Positions 7,986 through 18,114 of a DNA stretch of 64,000 bases are shown in pieces. How positions within the stretch are numbered: the stretch's first letter is position 1; every line of letters begins with the position of its first letter. A model generated the notes under the pieces. The model made no database searches. It was given only the letters and a program-made list of their open reading frames with translations, and was not told the origin of the DNA. The DNA comes from Streptomyces sp. AC550_RSS872 (GTDB taxonomy: Bacteria > Actinomycetota > Actinomycetes > Streptomycetales > Streptomycetaceae): assembly GCF_019049285.1 (NCBI RefSeq), contig NZ_JAGMUL010000002.1, positions 43,061 through 107,060 of the forward strand, given 5' to 3'. The position numbers were made by a program, and so were the translations under genes.

Positions 7986-9502
7986 CAGACCAGCCCAGCC
8001 CCACCGGCGACGCGGCCGCGGGCACCCCGCCTACTGGGAGCGCCTCTACTGCCGACTCGACGGCGGCCCCCCCGCCTACCGGGAGCGCCTCTACTGCCGA
8101 CTCGACGGCGGCCACCTCGCCTACCGGGGACGCCTCCACCGGCGACGCGGCCGCGGGCAACCCGCTTGCCGGCGACGCGGCCGCGGGCACGCCGGTCACC
8201 GAGAACACCCACACCGGCCCCCCACCCACCGCCACCACCCCCGCCGGCGGCACCCCCGCACCCCCCGACCTCTTCACCTGGGAGTTCGCCACCGACCCCT
8301 ACCCCGCCTACGCCTGGCTGCGCGAGCACGCTCCCGTGCACAAGACCCGGCTCCCCAGCGGGGTGGAGGCCTGGCTGGTCACGCGCTACGCCGATGCCAA
8401 GCAGACGCTCGCCGACAACCGGCTCTCCAAGAACCCGGCTCATCACGACGAGCCCGCGCACGCCAAGGGCAAGACCGGTATCCCGGGGGAGCGCAAGGCA
8501 GAGCTGATGACGCATCTGCTCAACATCGACCCGCCGGACCACACCAGGCTGCGCAGGCTCGTCTCCAAGGCCTTCACGCCCCGCAGGGTCGCCGAGTTCG
8601 CGCCCCGGGTGCAGGAGCTCACCGACCAGCTCATCGGCCGGTTCGCCACCGAGGGAAGCGCCGATCTGATCCACGAGTTCGCCTTCCCGCTCCCCATCTA
8701 CGCCATCTGCGACCTGCTCGGCGTTCCCCGCGAGGACCAGGACGACTTCCGTGACTGGGCGGGCATGATGATCCGGCATCAGGGTGGCCCCAGGGGCGGG
8801 GTCGCCCGGTCCGTGAAGAAGATGCGGGGCTATCTCGCCGAGCTCATCCACCGCAAGCGCGAGGCGCTCCCCGACACCCCCACCCCCGGCGAGGACCTCA
8901 TCTCCGGTCTCATCCGCGCCTCCGACCACGGTGAGCACCTCACCGAGAACGAGGCCGCGGCCATGGCCTTCATCCTGCTGTTCGCCGGCTTCGAGACAAC
9001 CGTCAACCTCATCGGCAACGGCACCTACGCCCTGCTCACCCACCCCGAGCAACGCGCCCGCCTGCAAACGGCGTTGGCCGCCAAGGAGACCGGGCTTCTC
9101 GAAACCGGCGTGGAGGAGCTCCTCCGCTACGACGGCCCCGTGGAACTCGCCACCTGGCGCTTCGCCACCGAGCCGCTCACCCTCGGCGGACAGCGCATCG
9201 CACCCGGCGATCCGGTCCTCGTCGTCCTGGCCGCCGCCGACCGGGACCCGGAGCGGTTCGCCGACCCCGACGTCCTCGACCTCTCCCGCCGCGACAACCA
9301 GCACCTCGGCTACGGCCATGGCATCCACTACTGCCTCGGCGCCCCGCTCGCCCGCCTGGAGGGCCAGACCGCCCTCGGCACGCTGCTCACCCGCCTCCCG
9401 GATCTCCGACTCGCCGTGGATCCGGGCGAGTTGAGATGGCGGGGCGGACTCATCATGCGCGGACTGCGTACGCTTCCGGTGGAGTTCACCCCAGTTGGGT
9501 GA
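7982..9502 (+). CDS. Cytochrome P450 with repetitive N-terminal extension
   Basis: 506 residues. The P450 core begins near residue 95 (DLFTWEFATDPYPAYAWLRE). It has the I-helix AGFETT near 334, ExxR in EELLRY near 380, and the haem loop GYGHGIHYCLG with Cys451, so it should be an active class I bacterial P450 (CYP107-like in style). The substrate is unknown, and no ferredoxin or reductase gene is adjacent. The first 95 residues are unusual: Thr/Ala/Ser/Pro-rich, with a 15-residue unit repeated in tandem. The GTG start overlaps the mazG stop, so translation is coupled. A shorter start is possible, but no internal ATG with a good site precedes the core. Confidence 0.88.
   Translation: MTDQPSPTGDAAAGTPPTGSASTADSTAAPPPTGSASTADSTAATSPTGDASTGDAAAGNPLAGDAAAGTPVTENTHTGPPPTATTPAGGTPAPPDLFTWEFATDPYPAYAWLREHAPVHKTRLPSGVEAWLVTRYADAKQTLADNRLSKNPAHHDEPAHAKGKTGIPGERKAELMTHLLNIDPPDHTRLRRLVSKAFTPRRVAEFAPRVQELTDQLIGRFATEGSADLIHEFAFPLPIYAICDLLGVPREDQDDFRDWAGMMIRHQGGPRGGVARSVKKMRGYLAELIHRKREALPDTPTPGEDLISGLIRASDHGEHLTENEAAAMAFILLFAGFETTVNLIGNGTYALLTHPEQRARLQTALAAKETGLLETGVEELLRYDGPVELATWRFATEPLTLGGQRIAPGDPVLVVLAAADRDPERFADPDVLDLSRRDNQHLGYGHGIHYCLGAPLARLEGQTALGTLLTRLPDLRLAVDPGELRWRGGLIMRGLRTLPVEFTPVG
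8028..8118 (+). repeat. 45-bp tandem repeat inside the P450 gene
   Basis: Two nearly identical copies of a 45-bp unit, encoding PPTGSASTADSTAA, follow each other, and a decayed third unit (SPTGDASTGDAAAG) comes after. The repeat keeps the reading frame. Confidence 0.8.
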
Positions 9503-9572
9503 GTCTGTCCCCCTCGGGGAACGTGACACGCGCTCAAGTCTGTGATCTTCACGTGATCTGCGCGGCATTAAC

Positions 9573-9600
9573 TTGTGACAAGTGATCGTCTGCCTATACG
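9573..9600 (+). promoter_or_regulatory. Candidate promoter with overlapping palindrome, first rpf gene
   Basis: TTGTGA (9573-9578) and TATACG (9595-9600) are 16 bases apart. A perfect palindrome with ACTTGT and ACAAGT arms around a central G (9571-9583) covers the -35 box and could be a regulator site. Confidence 0.45.
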
Positions 9601-9669
9601 TTCACGCATCAACGACGGCGCCCAGGTTTAACGCGCCGCGGCCACCGCTGTCTCGCGAAAGGTCCCCGC

Positions 9670-10752
9670 ATGCTCTCCGGGAACGGTCGTCACCGTCGCC
9701 CCCGTCAGGCCCCGGCCATCCTCGTCGCGGCCGGAGTGACCGGGTCCGCCATCGCCATCCCGCTGCTCGGTGCCGCGAGCGCGAGTGCCGCCGACGGCAC
9801 CGTGTGGGACAAGGTGGCCGAATGCGAGAGCGGCGGTTCCTGGAGCGCCGCCGACGAGAGTGCCGGCCGCTACGGCGGACTGCGACTGACCCAGGGCGAC
9901 TGGGAGAAGTACGGCGGCCTCGACTATGCCGCCAGCCCCGACCTGGCGAGCCGTTCCCAGCAGATAGCCGTGGCCCAGGACCTCCTCGCGGACCGGGGAA
10001 CCAGCCCTTGGGGCACCTGTGCGGTGCTCAACGGACTCACCAAGGAGTCCGGGGCGCTCGACCTCGACACCGGAGTGGAGGAGGACTCCCCCTCCGAGGT
10101 GTCCGGCTCATCCGGTTTGCTTGATTCGCTCAACTCGCCCAATTCGTCTGATTCATCCGGCTCGTCTGACTCATCGAACTCATCCGAGTCGTCGGGGTCA
10201 CCGGACCCGTCCGGGTCGTCGAACCAGACCGACGACCCCTCCGGTGCGCCGAGTGGGCCCTCGGGCGATTCGTCCGAATCCTCCCAGGACTCACCCCCTT
10301 CGCCCTCTTCGTCGTCCTCATCCCCTTCGCCCTCCAAGTCCGAGGATTCCGCGAAGTCCGAAGCGTCCCCTGACGCGAAGGCCTCACAGTCGCCAGACAG
10401 CTCCCCCGTGGAGACGGTCGGCGGCGACAATCGGGACAATGTGGTGCAGGACGTGGGCTCCTGGAGCCTCGTCGACACCGGAGCGATCGACGCCGAAACC
10501 GCCGGCTCCGGGCGGCATCGCGGTCCCAGTGCCGACGAGAGCGAGGCCGACGGCGGTGCCGCCGAGACCGCCAAGTCCTCCGGGCGCCACGCCTCGTACA
10601 GCGTCCGCCCCGGCGACACTCTCGCCTCCATCGCCGACTCCCTTGACCTCGACGGCGGGTGGCGTGCGCTGTACGCCGCGAACAAGGACGCCATCGGTCC
10701 TGACGCGAACCACATCTTCGCCGGTCAGGCCCTGGACGTCCCCGGCGAATAG
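9670..10752 (+). CDS. Resuscitation-promoting factor-like secreted protein with Ser-rich linker and LysM
   Basis: 360 residues. A signal peptide runs to about residue 41 (ASASA/AD). The Rpf transglycosylase-like domain follows (VWDKVAECESGGSWSA, with the catalytic Glu in the AECESGG motif) to about residue 120. A long spacer of about 150 residues is almost entirely Ser, Asp, Pro, Gly and Asn, and the protein ends in a LysM domain (YSVRPGDTLASIADSLDLDGGW, residues 309-358) that binds peptidoglycan. Rpf enzymes cleave cell-wall peptidoglycan during spore germination and regrowth. GAAAGG precedes the ATG. It is a paralogue of the next gene, from which it differs mainly by the linker. Confidence 0.92.
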   Translation: MLSGNGRHRRPRQAPAILVAAGVTGSAIAIPLLGAASASAADGTVWDKVAECESGGSWSAADESAGRYGGLRLTQGDWEKYGGLDYAASPDLASRSQQIAVAQDLLADRGTSPWGTCAVLNGLTKESGALDLDTGVEEDSPSEVSGSSGLLDSLNSPNSSDSSGSSDSSNSSESSGSPDPSGSSNQTDDPSGAPSGPSGDSSESSQDSPPSPSSSSSSPSPSKSEDSAKSEASPDAKASQSPDSSPVETVGGDNRDNVVQDVGSWSLVDTGAIDAETAGSGRHRGPSADESEADGGAAETAKSSGRHASYSVRPGDTLASIADSLDLDGGWRALYAANKDAIGPDANHIFAGQALDVPGE

Positions 10753-10923
10753 CGCCCGAACGGGGCGAAAAACAGCGGCAGTTCGCGTCACTATTCGCAC
10801 CTTAATGTCCGTTTTGGATGCAGTGAGAGATAGATCTCAGAAGCCCTGATCGTCTTTGTAATTCCCGGAATCGCGTGTCTACGGTCATGACCGCTCGCCA
10901 CCAGTGCGAGCCCCGACAGCCGT

Positions 10924-11146
10924 CACGCCGAATCCTGCCGGCGGCCGTCCGGGAACAGTCGTCGCGTCAAGCGCCGTAGGCAGGAGCGGGGGACCCAAGG
11001 TTTGCGCCGGGTCCGGCAGTTGAGGCCCTTCGGGGCCGCACGGCCGGAGCCGGCTTGGGGTGAAGTCGCGCAGCAGCAGCCGAGAGGCGAGCGTGCGCGG
11101 CCGGGCAACTCAACCGGCCCGAACCCGACAGCTCACCTCGCAGGCG
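10924..11146 (+). promoter_or_regulatory. c-di-AMP (ydaO/yuaA-type) riboswitch
   Basis: The 5' leader of rpfA carries the conserved blocks of the ydaO class in order: GCCGAATCCTGCCG (about 10927-10940), GGCAGGAGCGGGGGACCCAA (about 10979-10999), TTGGGGTGAA near 11053, and CCGAACCCGACAGCT then CCTCG-CAGGCG at 11119-11146, just before the ribosome binding site. The second block pairs with the first, and the GACCCAA block with TTGGGG. In S. coelicolor the rpfA leader is known to respond to c-di-AMP. The region 10753-10923 before it holds no gene. Confidence 0.92.
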
Positions 11147-11153
11147 TCGGTGA

Positions 11154-11843
<690 letters not shown>

Positions 11844-11932
11844 TACGGGCGCTACCGCTGAACCACGGTGCCTTCACATCCGTGGACCTCTTCGTGAAGG
11901 CCTCGTGAGGGTCACCCCCGTCCCCACGAACT

Positions 11933-11980
11933 CCCCGCCTCGGTGCGTCTTCCCCCGTACGCACCGGGGCGGGGTTTCTT
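11933..11980 (+). terminator. Intrinsic terminator downstream of rpfA
   Basis: CCCCGCCTCGGTGCG (11933-11947) pairs with CGCACCGGGGCGGGG (11960-11974), with one G-T mismatch or bulge in the middle, and is followed by TTTCTT. It separates rpfA from eno; the rest of 11844-12164 holds only this and the eno promoter region. Confidence 0.8.
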
Positions 11981-12098
11981 GTGCCGGGCTCTCCCCGTCG
12001 GCCCTTTTGCGTTGACGTCTTTGTTCCGTTCGGAAACAATTTACTCTCGGTTCTGTCCCACGGGGCGGTCGACCGCTGGCCGAACGCCCGGAGCCGGT

Positions 12099-13445
<1,347 letters not shown>

Positions 13446-13503
13446 GCAGGCTGGTCGGGCTGGTCGGCTGACCCCCACCTGGGGTGAGCCTTAGCCAGTC
13501 GTA

Positions 13504-13548
13504 CGTACGTCCCCGTACTCGGTCCCGTACCGTGTGCGGGGACGTACG
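13504..13548. other. Long inverted repeat between eno and divIC
   Basis: CGTACGTCCCC (13504-13514) and GGGGACGTACG (13538-13548) are perfect 11-bp arms with a 23-base loop. It could end the eno transcript or structure the divIC leader; there is no U-tract. Confidence 0.5.
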
Positions 13549-13570
13549 CGTGTGAAACGGGAGGCGGGAC

Positions 13571-14050
13571 ATGGCCGTCAAGGACCGGGACCGGTTCTCC
13601 ACCGCGACCAGGATCCGGTTGCTCGGCGAGCAGACCGCGGCCCGTGTCTACCGCTCCCAGACCAAGCGGCAGGCCCGGCGCTCCAGGCTCACCGGACGCG
13701 CCGCGCTGCTCGCGCTGGTCCTCTGCTCCATGGTCGTGGCGATGGCCTACCCCATAAGGCAGTACGTCTCCCAGCGCGCCGAGATCGCCGACATGCAGCG
13801 GCAGAAGGAGGAGGCCGCCCAGCGCGTCGAGCAGCTGCGCGACCTCAAGGCACGCTGGCAGGACGACGCGTACGCCGAGCAGCAGATCCGGCTGCGGCTG
13901 CACTATGTGCTGCCCGGGGAGACCGGTTACATCGTGGTCGACCCGGACGCCGCCAAGCAGGCGCGGACCGGCCGGCGCGCGGCCGACCGCCCCTGGTACA
14001 CGAACATCTGGGCCGGGGTCGACAAGGCGGATGCCGCCGCCGACCACTGA
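13571..14050 (+). CDS. divIC: Septum formation initiator, DivIC/FtsB family
   Basis: 159 residues. The basic cytoplasmic N-terminus is followed by a single membrane helix (ALLALVLCSMVVAMAYPI, about residues 47-65), an extracytoplasmic coiled coil (ISQRAEIADMQRQKEEAAQRVEQLRD-like heptads) and the conserved end (RWQDDAYAEQQIRLRLHYVLPGETGYIVVD). With FtsL, DivIC stabilises the sporulation and vegetative septum. GGGAGG before the ATG supports the start. Position directly after eno and ahead of DUF501 and ppx is the usual actinobacterial order and supports naming it divIC. Confidence 0.9.
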   Translation: MAVKDRDRFSTATRIRLLGEQTAARVYRSQTKRQARRSRLTGRAALLALVLCSMVVAMAYPIRQYVSQRAEIADMQRQKEEAAQRVEQLRDLKARWQDDAYAEQQIRLRLHYVLPGETGYIVVDPDAAKQARTGRRAADRPWYTNIWAGVDKADAAADH

Positions 14051-14080
14051 GCCCAGCGAGAAACCGATAGAAAGACAGGC

Positions 14081-14599
14081 ATGCAAACGCCCCCGCCGCC
14101 CACCCCCCGCACCGAGCCCACCGACGCGGACGTCGAGGCCTTCAAGCAGCAGCTCGGGCGTCCCCCGCGCGGCCTGCGCGCGATCGCGCACCGGTGCCCC
14201 TGCGGGCAGCCGGACGTCGTCGAGACGGCCCCCCGGCTGCCCGACGGCACGCCCTTCCCGACGCTGTACTACCTGACGTGTCCGAAGGCGTCGTCGGCGA
14301 TCGGCACGCTGGAGGCGAACGGCGTGATGAAGGACATGACGGCACGGCTGGAGAGCGACCCGGAGCTGGCCGCGGCCTACCGGGCAGCGCACGAGGACTA
14401 CATCCGGCGCCGCGACGAGATCGAGGAGCTGCGGGGCTTCCCGAGCGCGGGCGGCATGCCGGACCGGGTGAAGTGTCTGCACGTCCTGGTCGCGCACTCG
14501 CTCGCGGCCGGGCCCGGGGTGAACCCGCTGGGGGACGAGGCGATCGCGATGCTGCCCGAGTGGTGGGCCAAGGGGCCCTGCGTCCTTCCCGCCGAGTGA
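14081..14599 (+). CDS. DUF501 family protein
   Basis: 172 residues, soluble. The conserved DUF501 pattern is clear: FKQQLGRPPRGLRAIAHRCPCGQPDVVETAP, then FPTLYYLTCP, GMPDRVKCLHVLVAHSLA and a C-terminal MLPEWWAKGPCVL. The cysteines in RCPCG, LTCP and VKCLH may bind metal, which is inference. Function is unknown, but the gene almost always sits between divIC and a Ppx/GppA gene in actinobacteria. It follows divIC by 30 bp and is probably in the same operon. Confidence 0.88.
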   Translation: MQTPPPPTPRTEPTDADVEAFKQQLGRPPRGLRAIAHRCPCGQPDVVETAPRLPDGTPFPTLYYLTCPKASSAIGTLEANGVMKDMTARLESDPELAAAYRAAHEDYIRRRDEIEELRGFPSAGGMPDRVKCLHVLVAHSLAAGPGVNPLGDEAIAMLPEWWAKGPCVLPAE

Positions 14600-14600
14600 T

Positions 14601-14700
14601 CTCGCCCCCGCCAGGGGGCTGTGCCCCCTGGACCCCCGTCGGCCTGCGGCTCCGTCCTCAAACGCCGGGCGGGCTGAAATGACCGGACGGGCTGAAATGA
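14601..14700. repeat. Partial copy of a dispersed GC-rich intergenic repeat
   Basis: The stretch starts CTCGCCCCCGCC, then has the hairpin CCAGGGGGC-TGT-GCCCCCTGG, and CTCAAACGCCGGGCGGGCTGAAATGA. The last part is partly reiterated as GACCGGACGGGCTGAAAT. The same words occur at 29786-29969 and 63758-63872, so it is a member of a repeat family. Confidence 0.7.
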
Positions 14701-14746
14701 CCGGACGGGCTGAGATGAAATGTCCCGCACATCGGAAGGGCACCCC

Positions 14747-15718
14747 ATGACCCGCGTCGCCGCCATCGACTGCGGTACGAACTCCATCCGGCTCCTGGTG
14801 GCTGACGTCGACCCGGCCACCGGCGAACTCGTCGACCTGGACCGCCGTATGACGATCGTGCGGCTCGGCCAGGGCGTCGACCGTACGGGCCGGCTCGCCC
14901 CCGAGGCCCTGGAGCGCACCTTCGCGGCCTGCCGGGACTACGCGGCCGTCATCAAGGAGCACGGCGCCGAGCGGCTCCGCTTCGTCGCCACCTCCGCCTC
15001 CCGGGACGCCGAGAACCGGGACGAGTTCGTCCGCGGGGTCATGGACATCCTGGGTGTCGAGCCCGAGGTCGTCACCGGCGACCAGGAGGCCGAGTTCTCC
15101 TTCACGGGCGCGACGAAGGAGCTGGTGGGCCGCGAGGACCTGCACCGGCCCTACCTCGTCGTGGACATCGGCGGCGGGTCGACCGAGTTCGTCGTCGGCG
15201 AGGAGCACGTCCGCGCGGCGCGTTCCGTGGACGTCGGCTGCGTACGGATGACCGAGCGTCACCTGGTCCGCGACGGCGTCGTCTCCGACCCGCCCGCCGA
15301 GGAACAGATCGCGGCGATGCGGGCCGACATCGAGGCCGCGCTCGACCTCGCCGAGGAGACGGTGCCGCTGCGCGAGGCGAGGACGCTGGTGGGGCTCGCC
15401 GGTTCGGTGACCACGGTGTCGGCCATCGCGCAGGACCTGCCCGAGTACGACTCGGCCCGCATCCACCACTCCCGGATCACCCACGACCGGGTCCGCGAGA
15501 TCACCGACTGGCTCCTGCACTCCACCCACGCCCAGCGCGCGACCGTACCCTCCATGCATCCGGGCCGAGTTGACGTCATCGCCGCGGGTGCCCTGGTCCT
15601 GCTCGCCATCATGGAACGTATCGGCGCCGAGGAGGTCGTCGTCAGCGAGCACGACATCCTCGACGGCATCGCCTTCAAGGTGGCGGAAGACGCCGCAGAA
15701 GGTAAACGCAGCAACTGA
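14747..15718 (+). CDS. Exopolyphosphatase / guanosine pentaphosphatase family (Ppx/GppA)
   Basis: 323 residues. The actin-like ATPase fold motifs are present: VAAIDCGTNSIRLLVADV (phosphate 1, residues 3-20), VVDIGGGSTEFVVGEE (phosphate 2, near 140) and LAGSVTTVSAIA (adenosine-type motif). It lacks the C-terminal HD-like domain of E. coli Ppx, so it is the short actinobacterial form that removes terminal phosphate from polyphosphate or pppGpp. GGAAGGG before ATG 14747 fixes the start. It ends an eno-divIC-DUF501-ppx run and is followed by a bidirectional terminator. Confidence 0.9.
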   Translation: MTRVAAIDCGTNSIRLLVADVDPATGELVDLDRRMTIVRLGQGVDRTGRLAPEALERTFAACRDYAAVIKEHGAERLRFVATSASRDAENRDEFVRGVMDILGVEPEVVTGDQEAEFSFTGATKELVGREDLHRPYLVVDIGGGSTEFVVGEEHVRAARSVDVGCVRMTERHLVRDGVVSDPPAEEQIAAMRADIEAALDLAEETVPLREARTLVGLAGSVTTVSAIAQDLPEYDSARIHHSRITHDRVREITDWLLHSTHAQRATVPSMHPGRVDVIAAGALVLLAIMERIGAEEVVVSEHDILDGIAFKVAEDAAEGKRSN

Positions 15719-15733
15719 CCTGCCCTGACACGG

Positions 15734-15770
15734 AACGGCCCCGGTCCCTCGCGGAGGAACCGGGGCCGTT
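15734..15770. terminator. Bidirectional terminator between ppx and the His-rich gene
   Basis: AACGGCCCCGGT (15734-15745) and ACCGGGGCCGTT (15759-15770) form a perfect 12-bp stem between two convergent genes. Confidence 0.8.
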
Positions 15771-15795
15771 GTGTCAGCCCGTGCGGGCTTGTCCG

Positions 15796-16068
15796 TCAGT
15801 TGCAGAGGAGGACGAGGACGCCACTGCACCCTCCGTCGTCACCGTGGTGGCCGTGGTGGCCGTAGTGGCCGTGGTGACCGTAGTGGTGGCCGTGGTGGTG
15901 GCCGTGGTGGTGGCTGTCCGCGGCCCTTGCGGCGACGTGCGATGCGGACGTCGCTGCCGCGGCGGATGCGGCGCTCGCCGTCCCCAACGCGAGAGCGATG
16001 CCCAGAGCAGCGCCGACCGTGACTATTCGCGAGGTGGCCCGCTGGAGGGCCTTCTGTGAGGTGATCAT
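15796..16068 (-). CDS. Small secreted histidine/glycine-rich protein
   Basis: 90 residues. A clear signal peptide (MITSQKALQRATSRIV, then a hydrophobic run to ASAASAAA) precedes a mature part of about 55 residues. That part holds about 17 His in GHH/GHY repeats (residues about 52-75), then GDDGG and a Cys-bounded end, CSGVLVLLCN. Two cysteines nine residues apart could form a disulphide. The His-rich block could bind Zn, Cu or Ni, which is inference. The ribosome binding site is weak, and no partner gene is seen. I do not recognise a named family. Confidence 0.65.
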   Translation of the reverse strand: MITSQKALQRATSRIVTVGAALGIALALGTASAASAAAATSASHVAARAADSHHHGHHHGHHYGHHGHYGHHGHHGDDGGCSGVLVLLCN

Positions 16069-16629
16069 GGCTGCACGTTATGTGCCTGTCTGATCAATTT
16101 CGCGCGGAGCGTGGCCGACCGAGTGACGGCCATGCGGGGAATGGTGACCGGGGTCGCGTCGGCGGGGTGGTTCGGGTCTCGTTTGCTACTGCTTGGTAGT
16201 CGCCGACTGAGCAGGTCGGTTAGCGTATGAGCGCTCCTGAGGGGGTGTTCGGGCCCCTCGGGGACCCCCTGGAGATGCCCGGTCGAGAAAGTTCGTGAAG
16301 TTCTTCACAAGGAATTGGGTCCTGGAGAAGCACGGACAGCCGCCGGTTGACCCTTCCGAGGGGTGAACAGGGCCTTGAACATGTTCAGATGGCCGGTGTA
16401 AGGAAGGTCCGGGAGGGCCTCTCCGGGCGGTGCTCCGGGTTGCTCACCGAGGGCTCCGAGAGCCAGAGAGGCAGCTCACGCGGCATTGACAACGGGGCGT
16501 AACGCCTCCGGGTTCCCGATCGTGACCATGACCTGTGTCACGCGGGCCGGGGAGTGTAGCACAGGGCCTGCAAGAGCTTGTGAAGGGGCGCACGAGCGAC
16601 CCCCTTGAGGCGGGTGGATACTCGATGGC
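16069..16629. other. 561-bp intergenic region upstream of ndh
   Basis: No coding frame looks real here. It holds the Rex-type operator at 16293-16310, a perfect 12-bp palindrome TGAACATGTTCA (16376-16387) overlapping a TTGAAC -35-like box, and the hairpin-forming CCCTCGGGG stretch near 16255. The length and sites suggest that ndh is heavily regulated. Confidence 0.6.
16293..16310 (+). promoter_or_regulatory. Rex operator (ROP) upstream of ndh
   Basis: TCGTGAA-GTTC-TTCACAA matches the Rex operator TTGTGAA-N4-TTCACAA at 13 of 14 fixed positions. Rex represses respiratory genes when NADH is low, and an NADH dehydrogenase gene lies downstream. It is 320 bp from the start codon, which implies a long leader or action on an upstream promoter. 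Confidence 0.7.
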
Positions 16630-18018
16630 ATGAGCACCACGGAGCGTCCCAGGATCCTCGTAGTAGGCGGTGGGTACGTAGGCCTGTACGCAGCTCGGCG
16701 CATCCTCAAGAAGATGCGCTACGGCGAGGCGACCGTCACGGTCGTCGACCCCCGGTCGTACATGACCTACCAGCCCTTCCTCCCCGAAGCCGCCGCCGGC
16801 AGCATCTCCCCGCGCCACGTCGTCGTCCCGCTGCGACGCGTGCTGCCCAAGGCGGAGGTCCTCACCGGCCGGGTCACCACCATCGATCAGGACCGCAAGG
16901 TCGCCACGATCGCCCCGCTGGTCGGCGAGGCGTACGAGCTGCCCTTCGACTACCTGGTCATCGCGATGGGCGCGGTCTCCCGCACCTTCCCGATCCCCGG
17001 CCTCGCCGAGCAGGGCATCGGCATGAAGGGCATCGAGGAGGCCATCGGCCTGCGCAACCACGTCCTCGAGCAGCTCGACAAGGCCGACTCCACGACCGAC
17101 GAGGAGATCCGCCGCAAGGCGCTCACCTTCGTCTTCGTCGGCGGTGGCTTCGCGGGCGCGGAGACCATCGGCGAGGTCGAGGACATGGCCCGCGACGCGG
17201 CCAAGTACTACACCAGCGTGTCCCGTGAGGACATGCGCTTCATCCTCGTCGACGCCGCCGACAAGATCCTCCCCGAGGTCGGCCCCAAGCTCGGCCAGTA
17301 CGGCAAGGAGCACCTGGAGGCCCGTGGCGTCGAGGTCTACCTCTCCACCTCGATGGACTCCTGCGTCGACGGCCACGTCGTGCTGAAGAACGGCCTCGAG
17401 GTCGACTCCAACACGATCGTCTGGACGGCCGGCGTCAAGCCGAACCCGGCCCTCGCCCGCTTCGGCCTGCCCCTCGGCCCCCGCGGTCACGTCGACTGCG
17501 AGCCGAGCCTCCAGGTCAAGGGCACCGACTACATCTGGGCCGCCGGCGACAACGCCCAGGTCCCGGACCTCGTCGGCCGCAAGGCGGGCAACGAGAACGC
17601 CTGGTGCCCGCCGAACGCCCAGCACGCGCTGCGTCAGGCCCGCGTCCTCGGCGACAACGTGATCTCCGGTATGCGGGGCTTCCCGCAGAAGGACTACGAG
17701 CACGCCAACAAGGGCGCGGTGGCCGGTCTCGGCCTCCACAAGGGCGTCGCGATGATCGTCATGGGCAAGATGAAGGTCAAGCTCAAGGGCCGTCTCGCCT
17801 GGTACATGCACCGTGGCTACCACGGCCTGGCGATGCCGACCTGGAACCGCAAGGTCCGCGTCTTCGCCGACTGGACCCTCGGCATGTTCCTCAAGCGCGA
17901 GGTCGTCTCCCTCGGCGCGATGGAGCACCCGCGCGAGGAGTTCTACGAGGCCGCGAAGCCGGCCCCGGTCGCTGCCGCGAGCAAGGCCGAGAAGGGCGAG
18001 AAGGCCAAGGCCTCCTGA
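16630..18018 (+). CDS. ndh: Type II NADH dehydrogenase (NDH-2)
   Basis: 462 residues. A non-proton-pumping, FAD-containing NADH:quinone oxidoreductase of the inner membrane face. The FAD motif is ILVVGGGYVGLYAARRI (residues 10-25) and the NADH motif FVFVGGGFAGAETIGEVE (about 167-184). WTAGVKPNP and IWAAGDNAQVPD follow, the latter being the second FAD contact. The C-terminal amphipathic region (KLKGRLAWYMHRGYHG to about 440) should attach it to the membrane. The Ala/Lys-rich tail is normal. The upstream Rex operator suggests redox control. A strong terminator follows. Confidence 0.94.
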   Translation: MSTTERPRILVVGGGYVGLYAARRILKKMRYGEATVTVVDPRSYMTYQPFLPEAAAGSISPRHVVVPLRRVLPKAEVLTGRVTTIDQDRKVATIAPLVGEAYELPFDYLVIAMGAVSRTFPIPGLAEQGIGMKGIEEAIGLRNHVLEQLDKADSTTDEEIRRKALTFVFVGGGFAGAETIGEVEDMARDAAKYYTSVSREDMRFILVDAADKILPEVGPKLGQYGKEHLEARGVEVYLSTSMDSCVDGHVVLKNGLEVDSNTIVWTAGVKPNPALARFGLPLGPRGHVDCEPSLQVKGTDYIWAAGDNAQVPDLVGRKAGNENAWCPPNAQHALRQARVLGDNVISGMRGFPQKDYEHANKGAVAGLGLHKGVAMIVMGKMKVKLKGRLAWYMHRGYHGLAMPTWNRKVRVFADWTLGMFLKREVVSLGAMEHPREEFYEAAKPAPVAAASKAEKGEKAKAS

Positions 18019-18041
18019 CCCTCGGGCCTCTCATCACCACC

Positions 18042-18085
18042 CCGAAGGGGCCGCCCGCCATCCGTGGTGCGGGCGGCCCCTTCGG
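18042..18085. terminator. Bidirectional terminator after ndh
   Basis: CCGAAGGGGCCGCCCGC (18042-18058) and GCGGGCGGCCCCTTCGG (18069-18085) form a perfect 17-bp stem with a 10-base loop between convergent genes. Confidence 0.85.
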
Positions 18086-18114
18086 CGTGTGTGCGCTCCG
18101 AGGGCTTTGGGCGG

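Noticed and set aside
7844..9568. 574-residue minus-strand frame opposite the P450
   Set aside because: Glycine/valine-rich shadow of the P450 codons.
15840..15920. Short-period repeats resembling a CRISPR or microsatellite
   Set aside because: They are the GGC/CAC-type codons of the His/Gly-rich protein, with no spacers.
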